Shown one piece after another: positions 59,205 through 64,000 of a stretch of DNA of 64,000 nt. Source of the DNA: Thalassobacillus_A hwangdonensis (GTDB taxonomy: Bacteria > Bacillota > Bacilli > Bacillales > Halobacillaceae); the NCBI RefSeq assembly GCF_042675915.1, contig NZ_JBHTKL010000001.1, forward strand, positions 1,116,001-1,180,000, in the 5' to 3' direction. A program made the translations under genes and the position numbers. The notes beneath the pieces are model-generated. The model was given only the letters and a program-made list of their open reading frames with translations, was not told the DNA's origin and did no database searches. Positions within the stretch are counted from its first letter, which is position 1, and each line of letters starts with the position of its first letter.

Positions 59205-60557
59205 TTAAGATATTGCAGTGACTTGTTCTGTCAAGTTGGGTTGATCCATGATGCGGACGAATCGGCCTTCATTGTATGGATATCCCGCTTTGGTGATTTT
59301 GACTTTGACAATTTGACCGATCATCTCTTCGGTGCCTTGGAACTTCACTTTCATATAATTGTCAGTGTAACCAACAAGCACACCTTCTTCACCTTCGAAC
59401 TGCTCTTCAGGAATGACTTCAAGCACTTCGTCTTCATACATAGACGCATATTCTTTCGCCTGCTGATCAGACAGTTCGATCAAACGGTGAACACGCTCAT
59501 TCTTGATCTCTTCATCGACCTGATCTTCCATTCTTGCAGCCGGCGTACCTGTACGTTTCGAGAATGGGAAAACATGAAGCTCAGAATAACCGACTTCTTT
59601 GATGAAGTTATAGGTTTCCATGAACTCTTCTTCCGTTTCCCCCGGGAAGCCTACGATGACGTCTGACGTAATTGCAAGACCAGGAAGTGCTTCTTTGAGG
59701 CGGTCGACACGCTCTTTATAGAACTCCATGGTGTACTTCCTGCGCATCCTCTTCAACACGGTGTTGGAACCGGATTGCAATGGTACGTGCAAATGGCGGA
59801 CAATCTTGTCCGAATCATTCAGTACTTGAATCACTTCATCTGTAATCTGACTGGCTTCAATGGATGAGATACGGATGCGTTTCAATCCTTTTACCTTTGC
59901 ATCCAATTCACGAAGCAGCATCGCCAGATTATAGTCTTTCATATCTTCACCGTAACCACCTGTATGAATTCCGGTCAGTACGATTTCTTTGTAACCGGCA
60001 TCAACGAGCTGCTGTGCCTGCTTGATGACATCCTCCGGATTACGGGAACGCATCAGACCGCGCGCCCAAGGAATGATACAGAAAGTACAGAAGTTATTGC
60101 ATCCTTCCTGTATTTTCAGTGATGCACGAGTACGGTCGGTGAATGCTGGTACATCAAGCTCTTCATAGACTCGATTTTTCATGATGTTGGTGACACCATT
60201 GATCGGCTGACGTTCTTGCTTGTACTGTTCGATATAATCGAGCATTTTGACACGATCCTGTGTCCCGACGACAATGTCCACACCAGGAATATTCATGATT
60301 TCGGCAGGTGAAGTCTGCGCGTAACATCCGGTAACACATACGACACCATCCGGATTTTTACGGATGGCACGACGGATTACCTGACGACTTTTCTTGTCAC
60401 CTGTATTCGTCACCGTACATGTATTGATGACGTAAACATCGGATTCACGATCGAAATCCACACGTTCATATCCTTGTCCTTTGAACAATTGCCAGATCGC
60501 TTCTGTTTCATAATGATTCACTTTACAACCTAATGTATGAAATGCCACTGTAGGCAT
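59205..60557 (-). CDS. mtaB: tRNA (N6-threonylcarbamoyladenosine(37)) methylthiotransferase MtaB
   Basis: Radical-SAM methylthiotransferase of 450 residues making ms2t6A37 in tRNA-Lys. The N-terminal cluster cysteines are in TLGCKVN, INTCTVT and TGCYAQ. The radical-SAM motif is CNNFCTFCIIP. A TRAM domain closes the C-terminus. The ATG at 60557 is eight bases after GAGGTG; the GTG at 60566 is the next alternative. It follows rsmE by five bases. Confidence 0.95.
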   Translation of the reverse strand: MPTVAFHTLGCKVNHYETEAIWQLFKGQGYERVDFDRESDVYVINTCTVTNTGDKKSRQVIRRAIRKNPDGVVCVTGCYAQTSPAEIMNIPGVDIVVGTQDRVKMLDYIEQYKQERQPINGVTNIMKNRVYEELDVPAFTDRTRASLKIQEGCNNFCTFCIIPWARGLMRSRNPEDVIKQAQQLVDAGYKEIVLTGIHTGGYGEDMKDYNLAMLLRELDAKVKGLKRIRISSIEASQITDEVIQVLNDSDKIVRHLHVPLQSGSNTVLKRMRRKYTMEFYKERVDRLKEALPGLAITSDVIVGFPGETEEEFMETYNFIKEVGYSELHVFPFSKRTGTPAARMEDQVDEEIKNERVHRLIELSDQQAKEYASMYEDEVLEVIPEEQFEGEEGVLVGYTDNYMKVKFQGTEEMIGQIVKVKITKAGYPYNEGRFVRIMDQPNLTEQVTAIS

Positions 60558-60562
60558 TTTCT

Positions 60563-61315
60563 TCACCTCATCTCTTCAAATTGATAAGAAACACATGCTA
60601 GCAAATAAAGAGGCGCTGTTTCCATGCGTAGAATTCTAGGTCCAAGCCGGACCGAAATAAAGCCGGAGTCGTTCAATTTCTGTACTTCATTGTCAGAAAA
60701 ACCGCCTTCAGGACCAATGAAGACAATCATCCTCTGACCTGAATCGAGCGAGGCAATTGCATCAGATAATGAATGGAATTGCTCTGTTCTGGCTTCATCT
60801 TCATATGCGAAAATTTTCAAATCATAATCGCTGCTATGTTCAAGGATCTGTTCCATCGACTGGACATCACTGATGCCGGGGATTACATTCCTATGTGACT
60901 GCTCACTGGCTTCTTTAGCAATCTTTCTCAGCCGCTCGACTTTTTTGCTGGATTTTTTCATATCCCATTTTACAACAGAACGATCTGCTTGGTAAGGGTA
61001 AAAATAGGCAGCACCCATTTCTGTCCCCTTCTGGACTACGGTTTCTAGTTTATCGCCTTTTCCGAGAGCCTGGACGATGGACACTTCTACAGGTAGCTCA
61101 CTGTTCCCTTCCAACCACTCAGATACTTCACATTGAACGACATCAGGGCTGATTGATTCAATTACACAGGAGGCTGCCTTCCCACTAGGGTGATTACAAA
61201 TGATTTCATTTCCTTCTTTCATCCGCATCACCCTGGTGATGTGATGGACATCATCTCCTGTAACCCTGACCTTATCCCCTTGCCAATCCTCTTCTCTGAT
61301 AAAATACCTTTGCAT
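60563..61315 (-). CDS. rsmE: 16S rRNA (uracil(1498)-N(3))-methyltransferase RsmE
   Basis: SPOUT methyltransferase of 250 residues. The PUA-like start is QRYFIREEDW; the trefoil-knot SAM site is MIVFIGPEGGFSDNEV and VRLGPRILRMETAPL. AGGTG stands seven bases before the ATG at 61315; the adjacent ATG at 61318 is a close alternative. It sits between prmA (18 bases) and mtaB, an operon for ribosome and tRNA modification. Confidence 0.95.
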   Translation of the reverse strand: MQRYFIREEDWQGDKVRVTGDDVHHITRVMRMKEGNEIICNHPSGKAASCVIESISPDVVQCEVSEWLEGNSELPVEVSIVQALGKGDKLETVVQKGTEMGAAYFYPYQADRSVVKWDMKKSSKKVERLRKIAKEASEQSHRNVIPGISDVQSMEQILEHSSDYDLKIFAYEDEARTEQFHSLSDAIASLDSGQRMIVFIGPEGGFSDNEVQKLNDSGFISVRLGPRILRMETAPLYLLACVSYQFEEMR

Positions 61316-61333
61316 CATCAAGCACCTGCTTTG

Positions 61334-62272
61334 CTACGCTTTTTTTGCAATGATGGCGATCCAATCTTCCATCTGGTTCACTTCAACGATTTCAAAGCCT
61401 GATTGCTGAAGTCGTTCTTTCACAACATCTTTCTTCCCTTGGATGATCCCTGAAGTAATGAACATCCCACCCGGCTTCAGCAATCTGTATGCATCGTCTG
61501 TAAATTGGACGATGATTTCAGCAAGAATATTCGAGACGATGACATCCGCTTCCATCTCCACGCCCTTCAACAGATCATTCTGCTCTGAGTGGACGATATG
61601 CTGGACATTGTTCAGCTTGGAATTGATCGATGTACTCTTCACTGCTACGTCATCCAAATCGTAGGCATGAACCGTTTCTGCACCTAAAAGCGCGGATGCA
61701 ATGCTGAGCACACCTGATCCGGAACCTACATCAATCACGCTTTCGCCTTTCTCCAGATACTGTTCAATTGCCTGGATGCTAAGTACCGTCGTCGGATGAG
61801 TCCCCGTCCCGAACGCCATTCCCGGGTCCAGTTCGATGATCAGTTCATCACTGGAAACAGGCTCATACTCTTCCCAAGTCGGTATGATCGTAATTTTCTC
61901 TGAGATTTTCACCGGCTTATAATACTTCTTCCAGGCAGTCGCCCATTCTTCTTCATTGACTTCGCTGATGGTGATATTGTTCTCACCAAGGTCGATATCA
62001 TATACGACCAGATTATTGATAGAGTGTTTGATTTCATCTACCGTTTCTCCAAGAAAGCTGTTCACTGGCAGGTAGGCTTTCACGTACACGCCATCTTCAG
62101 GATAATCAGCCGGATTGAGTTCATAAACTTCCCCGAAAAAAGAATCACGCTCTTTAACCATATCCTGCGGGTCTTCGATGACCACGCCGCTCGCACCTGC
62201 TTCATGCAGAATGTTGGATACCGGTTCGATCGCTTCGTTGGTTGTGTGAATACATAGTTCTGACCACTTCAC
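61334..62272 (-). CDS. prmA: Ribosomal protein L11 methyltransferase (PrmA)
   Basis: SAM-dependent enzyme of 312 residues that trimethylates ribosomal protein L11. The L11-binding N-terminal domain runs to about residue 90; then EVNEEEWATAWKKYYKP, DPGMAFGTGTHPTT, and the SAM loop DVGSGSGVLSIAS. The GTG at 62272 is chosen because the protein then starts KWSELCIHTTNEA as its homologues do; a TTG at 62281 opens the frame but is less fitting. Confidence 0.94.
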   Translation of the reverse strand: MKWSELCIHTTNEAIEPVSNILHEAGASGVVIEDPQDMVKERDSFFGEVYELNPADYPEDGVYVKAYLPVNSFLGETVDEIKHSINNLVVYDIDLGENNITISEVNEEEWATAWKKYYKPVKISEKITIIPTWEEYEPVSSDELIIELDPGMAFGTGTHPTTVLSIQAIEQYLEKGESVIDVGSGSGVLSIASALLGAETVHAYDLDDVAVKSTSINSKLNNVQHIVHSEQNDLLKGVEMEADVIVSNILAEIIVQFTDDAYRLLKPGGMFITSGIIQGKKDVVKERLQQSGFEIVEVNQMEDWIAIIAKKA

Positions 62273-62330
62273 TAGGATCAACTCACTTTACTATTTTTTA
62301 AGGACCCTGACCACGCTTAAAACATATGTA

Positions 62331-62427
62331 GAGGATGCCTCTAAAGGCGACTCCCATATTCAATGAAATGGATGGGTCTCCATTTCATCTTAAGGGCACT
62401 CCGTTCATCCTTAAGAGACATCCTCTT
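62331..62427. repeat. Structured inverted-repeat element between prmA and dnaJ
   Basis: Arms of 18 bases at 62331-62348 and 62410-62427 are inverted copies with 16 matches. Inside, ATGAAATGGA (62364-62373) and TCCATTTCAT (62380-62389) form a perfect ten-base hairpin. No T tract follows on either strand, so it is not a plain terminator. Confidence 0.65.
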
Positions 62428-62431
62428 TCCA

Positions 62432-63556
62432 TCAATCCCCTTTGAACGCCCGCTTCATTTTTTGAAAAAAGCTGCCATGCTGTTCATCGGTTGCATCGTT
62501 ACCACTGATTTCATTGAACTCACGTAACAATTCCATTTGTCGATCTGTCAGATTCTGAGGAGTTACAACCCTGATCTGTACATGCTGATCTCCCTGACCG
62601 TAACCGCGTACATTCGGTGCACCTTTCCCTTTCAGGCGGAAGGTTTTACCGGTTTGTGTTCCGGATGGTACTTTCAATTTGACTTTACCGTGTACAGTAG
62701 GTACTTCCAATTCGTCACCTAAAGCTGCTTGAGCGAAAGTGACTGGAAGCTCGCAGAAGATATGATCTCCATCCCGCTCGAAAAATTCGTGTGGCTTCAC
62801 GCGGATGACAACGAACAAGTCACCTGCAGGACCTCCATTAGCACCTGCTTCACCTTGCCCTGGAACACGGATCTGCTGTCCTTCATCAATACCTGCAGGA
62901 ATGTTCACATGTATTTTCTTGCGTTTCGTTACGCGTCCATCTCCGCCACATGTGCCACATTTTTCTTTAACGATCTTACCGCTTCCTTGACAATGATGAC
63001 AGACACGGCGGTTCACTACTCGGCCGAACGGTGTGTTCTGCTCCTGGTTCACCTGACCCTGACCATTACAATGCGAGCACGTTTCTGGTGATGTTCCCGG
63101 CTTCGCTCCGGAACCGTCACAAGTTTCACATTCTTCTTCTTTAGGAATCTGGATATCGGTTTCTTTACCAAAGATCGCTTCTTCAAAATCAAGCGTCATC
63201 GTGTACTGTAGGTCCGCGCCTTTACGTGGTGCATTCGGATCTCTTCTGCGGCCACCGCCACCAAAGAACATATCGAAGATGTCTCCGAACCCTCCGAAGT
63301 CTTCTCCACCACCAAAACCTCCAAAGCCTTGACCTTGTGGTCCTGCATGGCCGAATTGGTCATACTGGGCGCGCTTCTGTTCATCACCTAGTGTCTCGTA
63401 GGCTTCTTTCGCCTCTTTGAATTTATCGGTAGCATTTTCTTCTTCACTGACATCTGGGTGATACTTTCTTGCCAGCTTACGATAAGCTTTCTTTATTTCA
63501 TCCTTGGATGCATCCTTCGATACTCCGAGGACCTCATAATAGTCTCGTTTACTCAC
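62432..63556 (-). CDS. dnaJ: Chaperone protein DnaJ
   Basis: Hsp40 co-chaperone of 374 residues. The J domain has YRKLARKYHPDVS with the HPD triad; a Gly/Phe-rich linker follows (GGFGGGEDFGGFGDIFDMFFGGG). Four CxxCxGxG zinc repeats are visible: CETCDGSGA, CSHCNGQGQ, CHHCQGSGK and CGTCGGDGR. The start is the GTG at 63556, giving SKRDYYEVLGVS; GGAGAGTG lies upstream. Sixteen further upstream codons in frame have no site. It follows dnaK after a hairpin. Confidence 0.97.
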   Translation of the reverse strand: MSKRDYYEVLGVSKDASKDEIKKAYRKLARKYHPDVSEEENATDKFKEAKEAYETLGDEQKRAQYDQFGHAGPQGQGFGGFGGGEDFGGFGDIFDMFFGGGGRRRDPNAPRKGADLQYTMTLDFEEAIFGKETDIQIPKEEECETCDGSGAKPGTSPETCSHCNGQGQVNQEQNTPFGRVVNRRVCHHCQGSGKIVKEKCGTCGGDGRVTKRKKIHVNIPAGIDEGQQIRVPGQGEAGANGGPAGDLFVVIRVKPHEFFERDGDHIFCELPVTFAQAALGDELEVPTVHGKVKLKVPSGTQTGKTFRLKGKGAPNVRGYGQGDQHVQIRVVTPQNLTDRQMELLREFNEISGNDATDEQHGSFFQKMKRAFKGD

Positions 63557-63634
63557 TTGACAATCACTCTCCCGGGCACTATTGCATAAAGTTAATAATA
63601 ACACTGAAACGGTTCGTTAATCAAACATACGTAG

Positions 63635-63672
63635 AAAAAGTCAAAGCCAAGGATATCCTGACTTTGACTTTT
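63635..63672 (-). terminator. Hairpin between dnaK and dnaJ
   Basis: AAAAGTCAAAG pairs with CTTTGACTTTT, with an inner AGGATATCCT palindrome, followed by TCTACG on the minus strand. It may end or attenuate dnaK transcription before dnaJ. Confidence 0.7.
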
Positions 63673-63702
63673 CCACTTACATAGGCTGCTTTGCTTCAGC
63701 CT

Positions 63703-64000
63703 TTATTTTTTCTCGTCTTCGTTCACTTCTTCATAATCAGCATCTACAACATCATCGTCAGATCCTTGATCGCCTTCTGCACCCTGCTGAGCTTGCGCTT
63801 GCTGCTGTGCCTGCTCATACAATTTAACAGATAGCTGCTGTACGATTTCTTCTAATGCTTCTTTCTTTTCTTTGATCTTGTCAAGGTCTTCACCTTCTAG
63901 GACCTCTTTCAATTCATCCTTGGCAGCTTCAGCTTTTTGTTTCTCTTCTTCTGAAACCTGCTCTCCAAGATCCTTCAATGTCTTCTCAGTAGTGAAGATC
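63703..64000 (-). CDS. dnaK: Chaperone protein DnaK, C-terminal end (partial)
   Basis: The last 98 residues of Hsp70, cut by the window edge. The visible helical lid part has KDLGEQVSEEEKQKAEAAKDELKEVLEG, then a Gln/Ala-rich linker, ending in the acidic tail DVVDADYEEVNEDEKK typical of DnaK (the EEVD-like motif is Gram-positive in form). A hairpin and dnaJ follow. The heat-shock promoter and CIRCE element would lie outside the window. Confidence 0.97.
   Translation of the reverse strand, partial: IFTTEKTLKDLGEQVSEEEKQKAEAAKDELKEVLEGEDLDKIKEKKEALEEIVQQLSVKLYEQAQQQAQAQQGAEGDQGSDDDVVDADYEEVNEDEKK

Overview
The window is a block of core chromosome from a spore-forming Gram-positive rod of the family Bacillaceae. 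Gene content and order follow the Bacillus subtilis dnaK-to-yqgQ/glcK region almost gene for gene: dnaK, dnaJ, prmA, rsmE, mtaB, deoC, rpsU, yqeY, nfeD, floA, yqfC, yqfD, phoH, pgpH, ybeY, dgkA, era, yqzL, recO, glyQ, glyS, ccpN, yqfL, yqxD, dnaG, rpoD, cccA, trmK, yqfO, ispH, cshB, nfo, yqfT, ispG, sodA, pbpA, pst, rpmG, gluP, yqgQ, glcK. Most of it is on the minus strand. Moderate base composition and many acidic proteins suggest a salt-adapted genus such as Halobacillus, Pontibacillus or Virgibacillus. That placement is inference; no 16S gene is present.

Layout. 1-11 kb: glucokinase/yqgQ, a GerA-family spore germination protein, an M42 peptidase, an unknown anchored protein, the rhomboid protease GluP, lactate dehydrogenase, a ThiF/MoeB enzyme, FthC, ribosomal protein L33 and two small anchored proteins. 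11-16 kb: phosphate uptake operon pstSCAB-phoU behind a four-repeat PHO box. 16-20 kb: pbpA, an MFS protein and sodA. 20.4-21.5 kb: a six-tRNA operon (Asn, Met, His, Ile2, Ser, Phe) with tandem promoters. 21.5-30 kb: Na/Pi cotransporter, DUF1189-like protein, chemoreceptor, small NfeD-like protein, yqfZ-like gene, ispG, yqfX-like gene, a lytic transglycosylase-like protein, yqfT and nfo. 30-41.6 kb: cshB, ispH, yqfO-trmK, cccA, rpoD, dnaG, yqxD, yqfL and ccpN. 41.7-48 kb: glyQ-glyS behind a glycine T-box, recO, yqzL, era, a repeat element, dgkA and ybeY. 48-57 kb: pgpH, phoH, yqfD, yqfC, the floA operon, yqeY and rpsU. 57-64 kb: yqeW, deoC, mtaB, rsmE, prmA, dnaJ and the 3' end of dnaK.

How the genes work together. 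Translation and RNA quality dominate: glycyl-tRNA synthetase, tRNA genes, TrmK, MtaB, RsmE, PrmA, YbeY, Era, CshB, S21 and L33. With these sit the transcription/replication pair rpoD-dnaG, the two last enzymes of the MEP isoprenoid pathway (IspG, IspH), and central-carbon control (GlcK, CcpN, the YqfL kinase). A phosphate theme recurs: the Pst system, PhoU, and two Na/Pi cotransporter paralogues, one with a fused PhoU-like tail. Sporulation and germination genes are scattered through it.

I found no prophage, insertion sequence, CRISPR array, defence island or recognisable undescribed multi-gene system. The most useful signals are regulatory: the PHO box, tandem stable-RNA promoters, the T-box, an inverted repeat in the sodA promoter region, a structured element between prmA and dnaJ, and a repeat element lying where B. 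subtilis has cdd. A few conserved but unexplained small proteins also deserve attention.
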